A DNA stretch of 64,000 nucleotides from Mesorhizobium sp. WSM4311 (GTDB lineage Bacteria > Pseudomonadota > Alphaproteobacteria > Rhizobiales > Rhizobiaceae), in assembly GCF_002295115.1 (NCBI RefSeq), contig NZ_NSFV01000004.1:1-64000 (forward strand). The letters run 5' to 3'. Shown piece by piece: positions 25,442 to 33,500 of this stretch. The notes under the pieces were generated by a model, which had not been told where the DNA came from, did no database searches, and worked only from the letters and a program-made list of their open reading frames with translations. Position 1 is the first letter of the stretch; every line of letters begins with the position of its first letter. A program made the position numbers and the translations under genes.

Positions 25442-25825
25442 AAGCTCGACAAGGCTGGCCTTGAAGGAATGGTATCGAAGCGCCGCGACAGCAAGTCCGC
25501 GGCGGCCCGTCGACGACTGGCTGAAGGCGAAATGCTACCCGGTCGATCAATACGAGTTGCTCGGCGTCGAGCGCAAGGCTCGAAGGCCGGCCTTTGCCCT
25601 GATGGCGGATCGGGCGACCGGCCGCTATGTCGGGTCGGCCTTCATCAATTCCAGCCGGCCATCCGCGAGCGGCTATGGAAGCGGGTCCAGGAACATGCCG
25701 GGCCGCCGCCGAAGGGGATGAGGCGGCCGGCGACGCAATGGGTCAGGCCTGACTTGATCGGCCGCGTGAAGCGCGTACGGGGCGACCTCCGCCACGCTTC
25801 GCAGCAGGATTTCCGTGAGGAATGA
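25442..25825 (+). pseudogene. Decayed C-terminus of ATP-dependent DNA ligase, copy 1
   Basis: Conceptual translation with frame changes gives KAGLEGMVSKRRDSK (ligase motif IV), DDWLKAKCYPVDQYELLGVE (motif V WLKxKC), FALMADRATGRYVGSAFIN, then FQPAIRERLWKRVQEHAG and TQWVRPDLIGRVKR (OB-fold end, motif VI region), ending QDFREE. This is the LigD/LigC-type ligase C-terminus. One frame change lies between the SK and DDWLK segments and one right after FIN, near 25650, where one base is missing. The nucleotidyltransferase N-terminus with the catalytic lysine is absent, and a TAA precedes the homology. Confidence 0.75.
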
Positions 25826-25827
25826 GC

Positions 25828-25965
25828 ATGCGAGGTAGCTACCATTGGATATCGGACCATTTATCCGACGATCCGATCAGTGACCACGTACTGTTGATCA
25901 TTGAAATGGCTGTGGATGCGAAACGGGCGGCTGAGGCCAGGCATTCCTGGCGAAGAGATCGATGA
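25828..25965 (+). CDS. Small ORF related to the tail-anchored protein
   Basis: 45 codons: WISDHLSDDPISDHVLLIIE, then MAVDAKRAAEARHSWRRDR. The first part matches DHLSDDPLVATHISNRILEA of the protein at 24865-25260, at the DNA level as well (accatntatccgacgatccg-type stretch). It therefore looks like a partial duplicate of that gene's 5' part that lost the repeat and membrane anchor. GAGGAATGAGC precedes the ATG. Whether it is expressed is unknown. Confidence 0.4.
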   Translation: MRGSYHWISDHLSDDPISDHVLLIIEMAVDAKRAAEARHSWRRDR

Positions 25966-26089
25966 AGAAATTGGCACGATCTACAGATTCATGATGCAGG
26001 GATTGCGCTAGTGGAGCGCTGGGAACCGAGTTCGGTAATCCACGTTTTTTCCCAAGGTCATGCTGAATGACCCAACGACGGAGGAAACA

Positions 26090-26371
26090 ATGAATATCAA
26101 GATGCTCACAATGGGCGCGATGGCGCTTGCGATGATGACCGGTTCGGCTCTTGCCGCCGGCAACACATCTGCACTCGACGATCCGGCAAAGATGTCGCCG
26201 TTCTTCACCGATGCCGGCATGAAAACTTTGAAGACGGAAAAGGATTTCAAGGCCGCATGGACGGCCATGAAACCCGATGAACAGAAAGCGGTGTTGAAAG
26301 ATTGCGGCGATACCACGCTCAACAAGTCGCACGCAGATTTCTGCGCCATGGCAAAGAAGATGGGCGGCTGA
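26090..26371 (+). CDS. Small secreted protein of unknown function
   Basis: Protein of 93 residues. A Sec signal peptide (MLTMGAMALAMMTGSALAAG, cleavage after ALA at about 23) is followed by a helical mature domain with MSPFFTDAGMKTLKTEKDFK, then AWTAMKPDEQKAVLKDCGD and a second Cys in HADFCAMAKKMGG, probably a disulfide in the periplasm. The ribosome site GGAGGAAACA directly before ATG 26090 is strong, so this is a well-supported gene within a poorly coding region. Its family is seen as hypothetical in rhizobia; I cannot name it. A perfect hairpin follows. Confidence 0.75.
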   Translation: MNIKMLTMGAMALAMMTGSALAAGNTSALDDPAKMSPFFTDAGMKTLKTEKDFKAAWTAMKPDEQKAVLKDCGDTTLNKSHADFCAMAKKMGG

Positions 26372-26382
26372 ATCTAGACTGG

Positions 26383-26414
26383 ACTCGAAGGCGGGCCTAG
26401 GTCCGCCTTCGAGT
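26383..26414 (+). terminator. Perfect 12-bp stem-loop after the secreted-protein gene
   Basis: ACTCGAAGGCGG (26383-26394) and CCGCCTTCGAGT (26403-26414) pair fully around an 8-base loop, 12 bp after the stop. No T-run follows, but position and strength fit transcript termination or 3' protection. Confidence 0.7.
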
Positions 26415-26448
26415 AACGGCGGCTCGTGTCGTGCCTACAATTCCTCAG

Positions 26449-26529
26449 CTATAAAGGCTTCCCGGCCCGCATCATGGCCCGAGCAATGGCAAGCTGTGTC
26501 TCCCTCCTCGCGTCCTTTGTCTGGGCCAT
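26449..26529 (-). CDS. Conserved 26-residue ORF, copy 2
   Basis: Reads MAQTKDARRETQLAIARAMM and ends RAGKPL with TAG. It is the same length as copy 1 (25297-25377), with the differences mostly in the N-terminal third and the last two residues; ETQLAIARA and MRAGK are identical. Flanking DNA is also conserved, including TAATGTTATCAGTG and CACGATTGGCTAAA on the far side, so the whole block was duplicated. No strong ribosome site. Function unknown. Confidence 0.4.
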   Translation of the reverse strand: MAQTKDARRETQLAIARAMMRAGKPL

Positions 26530-26602
26530 GCTGTCCGCCGCGATGGGTAGCAAAAAAATGTAATGTTATCAGTGTCTTATGTCACGATTGGCTAAAGGCC
26601 CG

Positions 26603-26967
26603 ACAAGGCTGGCCTTGAAGGAATGGCATCGAAGCGCCGCGACAGCAAATACCACAGGCGAAATGCTACTCGGTCGACGAATGCAAGCTGCTCGGCGTCG
26701 AGCGCAAGGCTGGAAAGCCGGCCTTTGACCTGATGGCGGATCGGGCGACAGGCCGTTATGTCGGGGGCCATCCGAGAGCGGTTGTGGGAGCGCGTCCGGG
26801 AGCACGCCGGGCCGGGGCCGAAGGGCATGAAGCATCCGGCGACACAATGGGTGAAGCCCGCAATCATCGGCCGGATAAAGCACTTGCGCGGCGAAGAAGA
26901 CTTACGGCATGGTTCCCTTCAGGATTTGCGGGAGGAAGATCATGCCAATTCGGCGAAAGGCGACTGA
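26603..26967 (+). pseudogene. Decayed C-terminus of ATP-dependent DNA ligase, copy 2
   Basis: Second remnant of the same ligase region: KAGLEGMASKRRDSKY (motif IV), then a deletion of about 25-30 bp, AKCYSVDECKLLGVERKAGK, FDLMADRATGRYVG, another deletion that removes the SAFIN segment, then AIRERLWERVREHAGPGPKG, TQWVKPAIIGRIKHLRGEE and LQDLREED. It shares with copy 1 the same 5' truncation point and upstream DNA but has different later lesions, so both descend from one already truncated copy. It overlaps the start of the small gene at 26942 in another frame. Confidence 0.75.
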
Positions 26968-27151
26968 AGCCGGCATTTTCGACGCAACCGAATTGGCACT
27001 CTTCGGCAGGGTTTTCGACAAGCTGAAACTTGAGCATCCGCCACCGGACACCCTCGACATGATCGCATCGCGGGTTATCGCAAATTATATGGCCGGCATC
27101 AAAGACGAGGCTGAACTCGTCTCGCTTTCGCGATGGCCGCTCGGTCGCTAG
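26942..27151 (+). CDS. Small helical protein of unknown function
   Basis: Protein of 69 residues: a basic start (MPIRRKATEAG), then a helical core (FDATELALFGRVFDKLKLEH) and DTLDMIASRVIANYMAGIKDE, ending SRWPLGR. The ribosome site GGGAGGAAGATC before ATG 26942 is strong, although this stretch is also the 3' end of the ligase remnant in another frame. The normal length and composition suggest a real small rhizobial gene whose start lies in the end of the former ligase gene. No family was recognised. Confidence 0.55.
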   Translation: MPIRRKATEAGIFDATELALFGRVFDKLKLEHPPPDTLDMIASRVIANYMAGIKDEAELVSLSRWPLGR

Positions 27152-27311
27152 GAATCGTCGAGGCGGCCCGGCAGCCTTCAGGTTGACACAGGATGACTAG
27201 CCGGGCCGCGCCGGCCGTTTGAGGAAGCCGGGCGAAGAGCCAAAATCCTACTCTCCTGTCGTCTCATTTCAATTGAAAATGAATGTACGATTTTTACGGT
27301 GTTGTGATTAC

Positions 27312-27375
27312 CTAAAGCAACTTGCCCGCGCGCATCATGGCCCGGGCAATGGCAAGCTGTGTCTCCGTCCTGGCA
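27312..27375 (-). repeat. Third, 5'-truncated copy of the 26-codon ORF block
   Basis: Minus-strand translation gives ARTETQLAIARAMMRAGKLL followed by TAG, matching copies at 25297-25377 and 26449-26529. The first six codons are missing; upstream in frame there is a TGA and no start. Similarity ends near 27375, and no ligase remnant follows here. Confidence 0.7.
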
Positions 27376-27409
27376 CGCAGCGGTGGCCGGCCTTTTCGTC
27401 AACGGGTCG

Positions 27410-27754
27410 TCACAGCCAGACGCGGAGCCACACCCGCTCGCGCCAGCAACGCACATGACGGCGTCCATGGCGCCAATACCGACGGCAAACCCTTCTCCAG
27501 CCGCGGCGCCGCCGCCGCCTCTCTCCGTAATAGCGATCTCCGTAGTAGCGATGATGCCAACGACGGTGAGAGACCTTTTCCACTTCGAGGTCGTCATCGC
27601 CTTCGAAGACAGCCGGATCCGGCTTGTCTAGTTCATCGAGAATTCCGTCGCCCTGAGGAATGCCGGCAACCGCGCTGCCAGGTCCGGCTATGCCCGCAAA
27701 CGCCACGGCTCCCGCAACGCCCAGCATTCCTGTAAGAAACAACCGACGTTCCAT
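27410..27754 (-). CDS. Exported very basic Arg/Tyr/Trp-rich protein (protamine-like)
   Basis: Protein of 114 residues. The N-terminus MERRLFLTGMLGVAGAVAFA is a signal peptide with a twin-arginine-like RRxFL start, followed by GIAGPGSAVAG. A short acidic middle (LDELDKPDPAVFEGDDDLE) leads into a C-terminal half dominated by Arg, Tyr and Trp (HRRWHHRYYGDRYYGERRRR and further RxxRRxW repeats). Such proteins are often labelled protamine-like in rhizobia; the real function is unknown. GGGAGG five bases before the ATG at 27754 sets the start. It borders the gene-poor region. Confidence 0.65.
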   Translation of the reverse strand: MERRLFLTGMLGVAGAVAFAGIAGPGSAVAGIPQGDGILDELDKPDPAVFEGDDDLEVEKVSHRRWHHRYYGDRYYGERRRRRRGWRRVCRRYWRHGRRHVRCWRERVWLRVWL

Positions 27755-27859
27755 CAAAACCTCCCGAGTTGTTGACATCGGCACCTCGTTCCCTCGCCCT
27801 AAACGAGCTCCAGCGAGCATGCCGTTTGGCCTGAACGTGTGACTGCACTTCTTGTTCCA

Positions 27860-28849
27860 TCACCCCACTTCGCGCAGGATGAAATCGTGCAGCATCTTGG
27901 CGGCCGGCGACAGCGCGCGATTCCTGACCGTGATCAGGCTGTAGGGCCTGACCTCGATGTCGAACTCGGTCTGGACGACATCGATGGCGCCGGCGAGTCC
28001 GTCGGGATTCTGGATGAATTTCGCCACCTGCACCGAGACCGGCGCGATGGCGTCGGACTGCGCTACCATGACCAGCGTCAGGAGCAGCGAACTGGTGTTG
28101 AGGATCCGGTCCGGCAGCGCGATGTTGCGGTTGAGGAAATTGCTCTCCATCGCCTGACGCAAGGGCGAGCCGCCCGACTGGAAAACCCAGTCATAGGCGG
28201 CAGTGTCTTCCAGCCGCACCACACTGCCCCTGGTCAGCGGGTGGCCACGACGCACGATCAGGCAGGCTTTCTCGACGCCGATGACACGCGATTCGAACAG
28301 CCGCGGATTGAGATCGTCGGGGATGCGCGCAATGATGAAATCATGGCGCGAGGCGATCAGTTCGCGCGCCAGCACATTCGAGGTCTCGACCTGCATGGTG
28401 ATCTCGATGCGTGGATAGATGCGGCGGATTTCGCGGATCGCCGGCACCGCCAGTTCGATCGCCGGCGCCGTCACCGCACCGAGAAACACGGAACCGCCCT
28501 TGCCCGCCTTGAGCTCGGAAATCTCGCGATCGACCTCGCGCATCTCCAGCAGGATCGAACGCGCACGCCTGGCCAAGGCCTTGCCGTAGGGCGTGAGCGT
28601 GATGCCGCGCGGCAGCCTCTCGCACAGCTTGACCGCGAGCACCGCCTCCATCTCGGCAATCATGCGCGATGCCGCCGGCTGCGAAATGTTCATGACCTGC
28701 GCCGCCGCGCTCACCCGACCGTGATCGTCGAGCGCGACGATCATGCGCATATGACGCAGGCTGAGGCCGCTGCGCAGCAGGGTTTCGCCATCGCCTGGGG
28801 TCTCGTTGTAATCATTTGAACCCGCAGCCGGATTCCGTAACGCCGCCAT
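27860..28849 (-). CDS. gbpR: LysR-family regulator, GbpR-like
   Basis: Protein of 329 residues divergent from chvE, the arrangement of gbpR/chvE in Agrobacterium, where GbpR controls the sugar-binding protein in response to sugars. The N-terminal winged HTH is LSLRHMRMIVALDDHGRVSA, then AAQVMNISQPAASRMIAEME (about 30-65). A linker helix and periplasmic-binding-like effector domain follow (about 115-320, for example GGSVFLGAVTAPAIELAVPA). ATG at 28849 has AGGAAAAACC before it; the open frame extends 99 codons further, through the promoter region, and is not credible. A dyad at 28914-28931 is a candidate binding site. Confidence 0.85.
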   Translation of the reverse strand: MAALRNPAAGSNDYNETPGDGETLLRSGLSLRHMRMIVALDDHGRVSAAAQVMNISQPAASRMIAEMEAVLAVKLCERLPRGITLTPYGKALARRARSILLEMREVDREISELKAGKGGSVFLGAVTAPAIELAVPAIREIRRIYPRIEITMQVETSNVLARELIASRHDFIIARIPDDLNPRLFESRVIGVEKACLIVRRGHPLTRGSVVRLEDTAAYDWVFQSGGSPLRQAMESNFLNRNIALPDRILNTSSLLLTLVMVAQSDAIAPVSVQVAKFIQNPDGLAGAIDVVQTEFDIEVRPYSLITVRNRALSPAAKMLHDFILREVG

Positions 28850-28913
28850 GGTTTTTCCTGCCTCCGCCCGCCGCCCGCAGGCATTTGCCAGCAGCCCGTC
28901 AAGCGTCATAACA

Positions 28914-28931
28914 TATACCACTTGCGGTATA
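28914..28931. promoter_or_regulatory. Candidate LysR (GbpR) binding site
   Basis: TATACC (28914-28919) and GGTATA (28926-28931) are perfect inverted arms around ACTTGC, 65 bp upstream of the gbpR start in the gbpR/chvE gap (28850-29160). LysR proteins bind such interrupted dyads. Nothing else coding is seen in this gap. Confidence 0.5.
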
Positions 28932-29160
28932 GCAACCATCAAAGATCGCATTTGACAGTTATGGCAAAAGGACGGCAACGTCAGCCCGTTCCGAGACGCA
29001 ACGGTCGCCAACGATAAAATCGTATCGATTGAAATCAGCGGCTCGGGGCCATGGGAGGATACCGGAGATCGATATGACGGCAGCAGTGCGTCGGCACTTC
29101 TGCACGATTGCGCGGCCCGCGACCCCCGGGGTGCTGCGTCCATCAACCAGGGAGAGTTAC

Positions 29161-30234
29161 GTGAAAATCATCAAGACACTGGCCGCAGTCGCGGCGCTTG
29201 GCATCGCTGCCATGACCTATTCGTCGGCGCACGCGGCCGACAAGGGTCTCGTCGGCGTGCTGATGCCGACCAAGACTTCGCAGCGCTGGATCAATGACGG
29301 CGACGCCGTCAAGTCCCAGCTCGAGGCTCTCGGCTACACCGTCGACCTGCAATATGCGCAGGACGACATCCCCAACCAGCTCAGCCAGCTGGAGAACGAA
29401 ATCACCAAGGGCCCGAAGGCGCTGATCATCGCCTCGATCGACGGCACCACCCTGTCGGATGCGCTGCAGAAGGCCGCTGACGCGGGCGTCGTCGTCGTTG
29501 CTTATGACCGCCTGATCAAGAAGACCGCCAATGTCGACTATTACACCACCTTCGACAATTTCGGCGTCGGCGTGATCCAGGCGAATTCGCTGGTCAAGGG
29601 CCTCAAGGAGCGCTTCCCGAACACCAAGCCGTGGAACGTCGAACTGTTCGGCGGCTCGCCCGACGACAACAACGCCTTCTTCTTCTACAACGGTGCGATT
29701 TCCGTCCTGCAGCCGCTGATCGACGACGGCTCGATCAAGATCAAGTCCGGCCAGACCGGTATGGACAAGGTCGGCACGCTGCGCTGGCTGGCGGCAACCG
29801 CCCAGGCGCGTATGGACAACCTGCTGTCGGCCAACTACTCGGACGGCAGCCGCGTCGATGGCGTTCTGTCGCCCTATGATGGCCTGTCGCGCGGCATCAC
29901 CGCCTCGCTGCGCGCCGTGGGTTACGGCACGGCCGCTCAGCCCTGGCCGATCGTGACCGGTCAGGACGCCGAGACCGCCTCGGTCAAGCTGATCATCTCG
30001 GGCGAGCAGTATTCGACCGTGTTCAAGGACACCCGCGAACTGGCCAAGTCGACCGTCGAACTGGTCGACAAGGTGCTCTCGGGCGGCAAGCCTGACGGCC
30101 TCGACACCAAGACCTACAACAACGACGTCAAGGTCGTTCCCTCGATCCTGCTGACGCCGCATGATGTCGACAAGTCGAACTACCAGAAGCTGGTCGTCGA
30201 CTCCGGCTACATCAAGGCCGAAGACCTGAAGTAA
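29161..30234 (+). CDS. chvE: Multiple sugar-binding periplasmic protein ChvE
   Basis: Periplasmic type I sugar-binding protein of 357 residues for uptake of aldoses; in Agrobacterium ChvE also serves sugar-enhanced virulence and chemotaxis. The signal peptide [20 protein letters not shown] is cleaved near AHAAD. The mature domain begins [20 protein letters not shown] and has [57 protein letters not shown] and [15 protein letters not shown], all close to ChvE. The start is GTG at 29161 with GGGAG 7 bases upstream. A strong terminator hairpin follows, then gguAB; this keeps the binding protein in excess over the transporter. Confidence 0.93.
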   Translation: MKIIKTLAAVAALGIAAMTYSSAHAADKGLVGVLMPTKTSQRWINDGDAVKSQLEALGYTVDLQYAQDDIPNQLSQLENEITKGPKALIIASIDGTTLSDALQKAADAGVVVVAYDRLIKKTANVDYYTTFDNFGVGVIQANSLVKGLKERFPNTKPWNVELFGGSPDDNNAFFFYNGAISVLQPLIDDGSIKIKSGQTGMDKVGTLRWLAATAQARMDNLLSANYSDGSRVDGVLSPYDGLSRGITASLRAVGYGTAAQPWPIVTGQDAETASVKLIISGEQYSTVFKDTRELAKSTVELVDKVLSGGKPDGLDTKTYNNDVKVVPSILLTPHDVDKSNYQKLVVDSGYIKAEDLK

Positions 30235-30251
30235 TCTCTGTTACGAAGTCT

Positions 30252-30280
30252 GGGGTCCTGCGCGACGCAGGGCCCCTTTT
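30252..30280 (+). terminator. Intrinsic terminator after chvE
   Basis: GGGGTCCTGCG and CGCAGGGCCCC pair (one G-T wobble) over loop CGA and run into TTTTCG. It sits 17 bp after the chvE stop and should let only part of the transcripts reach gguA. Confidence 0.85.
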
Positions 30281-30315
30281 CGTTCACAAGCGACCCCGGT
30301 ATTGTTACTGCCGGC

Positions 30316-30383
30316 CTAGAGCAATTCCAGGAAACGCGCGTAACGCTTTCCCCTGGGAATTGCGTAAAAACAAGAAAGTCTAG
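30316..30383. repeat. Dispersed palindromic repeat, family 1, copy B
   Basis: CTAGAGCAATTCCAGGAAA at the start and the CCCCTGGGAATTGCGTAAAA block match the reverse complement of copy A (1372-1499), shortened. It occupies the chvE-gguA junction after the terminator and just before the gguA ribosome site. Confidence 0.75.
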
Positions 30384-30395
30384 GAGCTTGCCCTG

Positions 30396-31928
30396 ATGAC
30401 CTCGACGATTTTGGAGATGCGCGACATCACCAAGACGTTTCCCGGCGTGAAGGCGCTGTCGAATGTCAACCTCAGCGTCGAGGAAGGCGAAATCCACGCC
30501 GTGGTCGGCGAGAACGGCGCCGGCAAGTCGACGCTGATGAAAGTGCTGTCGGGCGTCTATCCCGCGGGCACATATGAAGGCCAGATCATCTTTCAAGGCC
30601 AGGAATGCCAGTTCAAAGGCATCCATGACAGCGAACACAAGGGCATCGTCATCATCCACCAGGAGCTTGCGCTGGTGCCGATGCTGTCGATTGCCGAAAA
30701 CATTTTCCTCGGCAACGAACACGCCAAATACGGCATGATCGACTGGGACGCCAACGAGGCGCGCACCAGCGCGCTGTTGAAGAAGGTGGGCCTCAAGGAG
30801 GACCCCAAGACGCTGATCACCAATATCGGCGTCGGCAAGCAGCAGCTGGTCGAGATCGCCAAGGCGTTGAGCAAGGAAGTCAAACTGCTGATCCTCGACG
30901 AGCCGACCGCATCGCTCAGCGAGAAGGACAGCCAGGCGCTGCTCGACCTTTTGCTCGAGTTCAAGCGGCAAGGCATGACCTCGATCCTGATCTCGCACAA
31001 ACTCAACGAGGTGAACCGGGTCGCCGACAAGGTTACCGTCATCCGAGACGGGCGCACCATCGAGACGCTGGCCAAGAAGGATATCTCGGAAGACCGAATC
31101 ATCACCTCGATGGTCGGCCGTTCGCTCGACGACCGCTATCCGCCGCGGGAACCAAAGATCGGCGAGGTCGTCTTCGAAGTGAAAAACTGGTCGGTCTATC
31201 ACCCGATTCATGCCGAACGGCAGGTGATCAAGGGCATCGACATCAATGTGCGCAAGGGCGAGGTGGTCGGCATAGCCGGGCTGATGGGCGCCGGCCGCAC
31301 CGAATTCGCCATGAGCCTGTTCGGCCGCTCCTATGGCCGCCACATCAGGGGCGAGGTGCTGCTCAAGGGCAAGCCGATCGATGTCTCGTCCGTGAGCAAG
31401 GCGGTCGAACACGGCATCGCCTACGTGACCGAGGACCGCAAGACTTACGGTCTCAACCTGATCGACCATATCAAGCACAACATCACGCTTGCCAATCTCG
31501 GCGGCGTGTCGCGTCACAGCGTGATCGACGATCTGGGCGAACTCGCCGTTGCCAACGATTATCGCAAGAAGACCAACATCCGCGCTTCGAGCGTCTATCA
31601 GATGACGGGCAATCTTTCCGGCGGCAACCAGCAGAAGGTGGTGTTGTCGAAATGGCTGTTCGCCGATCCGGATTTGCTGATCCTCGACGAGCCGACGCGC
31701 GGCATCGACGTCGGCGCCAAGTACGAAATCTACACGATCATCGCGCGTCTTGCCTCGGAGGGTAAGGCGATCGTGGTCATCTCGTCGGAAATGCCGGAAT
31801 TGCTCGGCATCACCGATCGCATCTACGTCATGAACGAAGGCCGCATCGTCGGCGAAATGCCCGCGGCGGACGCAAGCCAGGAAAAAATAATGCGCGCCAT
31901 CGTTCGGGGAGAAGGAAAAGCAGCATGA
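30396..31928 (+). CDS. gguA: Sugar ABC transporter ATP-binding protein GguA
   Basis: Double ATPase of 510 residues, as in carbohydrate uptake (MglA/XylG-like) systems. The first domain has Walker [10 protein letters not shown] (about 36-44), a degenerate signature [14 protein letters not shown] and Walker [12 protein letters not shown] (about 165). The second has a degenerate P-loop [10 protein letters not shown] (no lysine), a canonical signature [14 protein letters not shown] (about 407) and [14 protein letters not shown]. This active/inactive split is usual in the family. GGAG lies 9 bases before ATG 30396. The stop overlaps gguB by 4 bp (ATGA). With ChvE and GguB it forms the importer. 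Confidence 0.95.
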   Translation: MTSTILEMRDITKTFPGVKALSNVNLSVEEGEIHAVVGENGAGKSTLMKVLSGVYPAGTYEGQIIFQGQECQFKGIHDSEHKGIVIIHQELALVPMLSIAENIFLGNEHAKYGMIDWDANEARTSALLKKVGLKEDPKTLITNIGVGKQQLVEIAKALSKEVKLLILDEPTASLSEKDSQALLDLLLEFKRQGMTSILISHKLNEVNRVADKVTVIRDGRTIETLAKKDISEDRIITSMVGRSLDDRYPPREPKIGEVVFEVKNWSVYHPIHAERQVIKGIDINVRKGEVVGIAGLMGAGRTEFAMSLFGRSYGRHIRGEVLLKGKPIDVSSVSKAVEHGIAYVTEDRKTYGLNLIDHIKHNITLANLGGVSRHSVIDDLGELAVANDYRKKTNIRASSVYQMTGNLSGGNQQKVVLSKWLFADPDLLILDEPTRGIDVGAKYEIYTIIARLASEGKAIVVISSEMPELLGITDRIYVMNEGRIVGEMPAADASQEKIMRAIVRGEGKAA

Positions 31929-33211
31929 GCACCGACAGCGCCCCCGCCCCGCAGGGCAACATCGCCGAGGACCAGCGTCCACGCATTGCCGTCTCGGCGC
32001 TGACGACGAACCTGCGCGAATACGGTCTCATCATCGCGCTGATCGTCATCATGCTGTTCTTCCAGTTCACCACGTCGGGAACGCTGTTCAAGCCGGTCAA
32101 CCTCAGCAATCTGGTGCAGCAGAACTCGTTCATCATCGTGATGGCGCTGGGTATGCTGCTGGTCATCGTTTCCGGCTATATCGACCTCAGCGTCGGCTCG
32201 GTCGCCGGTTTCATCGGCGCCCTGGCGGCAAACATGATGGTCATCTGGCAGCTCGGGCCGCTCAGCAATCCGCTGGTGGTTTCGATCGTATGCCTCATCG
32301 TGGGCGGCCTGATCGGTGCGGCGCAAGGCTATTGGATCGCCTATCACCGAATACCGAGCTTCATCGTGACATTGGCCGGCATGCTGATCTTCCGCGGCAT
32401 CTGCCAGGCGCTGCTGGGCGGCGGCTCCTCGGTAGGCCCCCTTCCAGACGGCTTCAAGGCGCTGAGCTCCGGCTTCATCCCGGACGTTATCGGCCCGCTG
32501 ACGTTGATCCCGCCCACGGTGAACGCCGCCGGCAAGACCATCGTGGGCAGCGGCCTGACGCTGCACATGACGACGGTCGTGCTCGGCCTGATCGCCGTGC
32601 TGGCCTATGCCTATTTCGGCGTGAGGACACGACGCAAGCGCGAACGCCACGGCTATGAAGCCGAGCCCTTCCCCCTGTTCGTCGTCAAGACGCTGGTCGC
32701 CAGCGCGCTGGCGCTGTTCCTGGTCTATGAGTTCGCCAGCTACAGGGGCCTGCCGGTGGTGCTGCTGGTCATGGGCGTGCTGATCTCGCTGTTCGTCTTC
32801 GTCACCAAGCGCATGACCATCGGTCGCCGCATCTACGCCATGGGCGGCAACCCCAAGGCGGCGCAGCTGTCTGGCATCAACACCGAGCGGCTGACGCTGC
32901 TGGTGTTCATCAATATGGGCGTGCTGTCGGCGCTGGGCGGCCTGATCATCGCGGCTCGCCTTGGCCAGGCCGTGCCGGCGGCCGGTCTGGGCTCAGAGCT
33001 CGACGTCATCGCCGCCGTCTTCATCGGCGGCGCCTCGGCGATGGGCGGCGTCGGCCAGGTCATCGGCGCCGTGGTCGGCGGCTTCATCATGGGCGTGATG
33101 AACAACGGCATGTCGATCATGGGCGTCAATGTCGACTGGCAGCAGGTGGTCAAAGGTCTGGTCCTGCTCGGCGCCGTGATCTTCGACGTCTACAACAAGA
33201 ACAAGGCCTGA
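31925..33211 (+). CDS. gguB: Sugar ABC transporter permease GguB
   Basis: Inner-membrane permease of 428 residues, BPD_transp_2 (RbsC/XylH) type with about 10-12 spans. Family blocks seen are [20 protein letters not shown] (about 79-98), [40 protein letters not shown] (about 300-319, the coupling helix region) and the glycine-rich end [20 protein letters not shown] followed by MNNGMSIMG. XylH-type permeases carry the extra central segment seen here. It is coupled to gguA by ATGA overlap. A family 1 repeat starts 4 bp after the stop. Confidence 0.95.
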   Translation: MSTDSAPAPQGNIAEDQRPRIAVSALTTNLREYGLIIALIVIMLFFQFTTSGTLFKPVNLSNLVQQNSFIIVMALGMLLVIVSGYIDLSVGSVAGFIGALAANMMVIWQLGPLSNPLVVSIVCLIVGGLIGAAQGYWIAYHRIPSFIVTLAGMLIFRGICQALLGGGSSVGPLPDGFKALSSGFIPDVIGPLTLIPPTVNAAGKTIVGSGLTLHMTTVVLGLIAVLAYAYFGVRTRRKRERHGYEAEPFPLFVVKTLVASALALFLVYEFASYRGLPVVLLVMGVLISLFVFVTKRMTIGRRIYAMGGNPKAAQLSGINTERLTLLVFINMGVLSALGGLIIAARLGQAVPAAGLGSELDVIAAVFIGGASAMGGVGQVIGAVVGGFIMGVMNNGMSIMGVNVDWQQVVKGLVLLGAVIFDVYNKNKA

Positions 33212-33214
33212 CAG

Positions 33215-33270
33215 GAACAATTCCAGGAAAGCGCATCGCGGTTTTCCCACGGGAATTGCGTGAAAACAAA
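33215..33270. repeat. Dispersed palindromic repeat, family 1, copy C
   Basis: AACAATTCCAGGAAAGCGC, then GGTTTTCCCACGGGAATTGCGTGAAAACAAA, a shortened copy in the same orientation as copy B. It lies between gguB and gguC; the rest of the 33212-33500 gap contains no supported gene. Confidence 0.75.
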
Positions 33271-33500
33271 ATACCGGGAGCGGACCGAACTGCTCCGGCG
33301 AGGCAACGAGGAAGGCATACGGGTCACATCGCGGCGCTGCCGGCAACCGACCGGCACGAAGAAGTTCCCTCAAGGAACCAGGCCCCGCGAGCGCAATCCG
33401 AACGGAGAATTTCACCCGTGGCATGGGCGACGTCCCAGCCGCGCTTGGGAAGGTTTGCCGCGGCGGCAGCCATGCCAACGCACATGAGAGAGGATTGATC

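Noticed and set aside
30207..31982. Open frame of 591 codons on the minus strand
   Set aside because: Antisense to gguA with the same third-position GC pattern; no domain is visible.
33256..33498. 80-codon ORF between gguB and gguC
   Set aside because: Begins inside the dispersed repeat and is Arg-rich, with no ribosome site; treated as non-coding.
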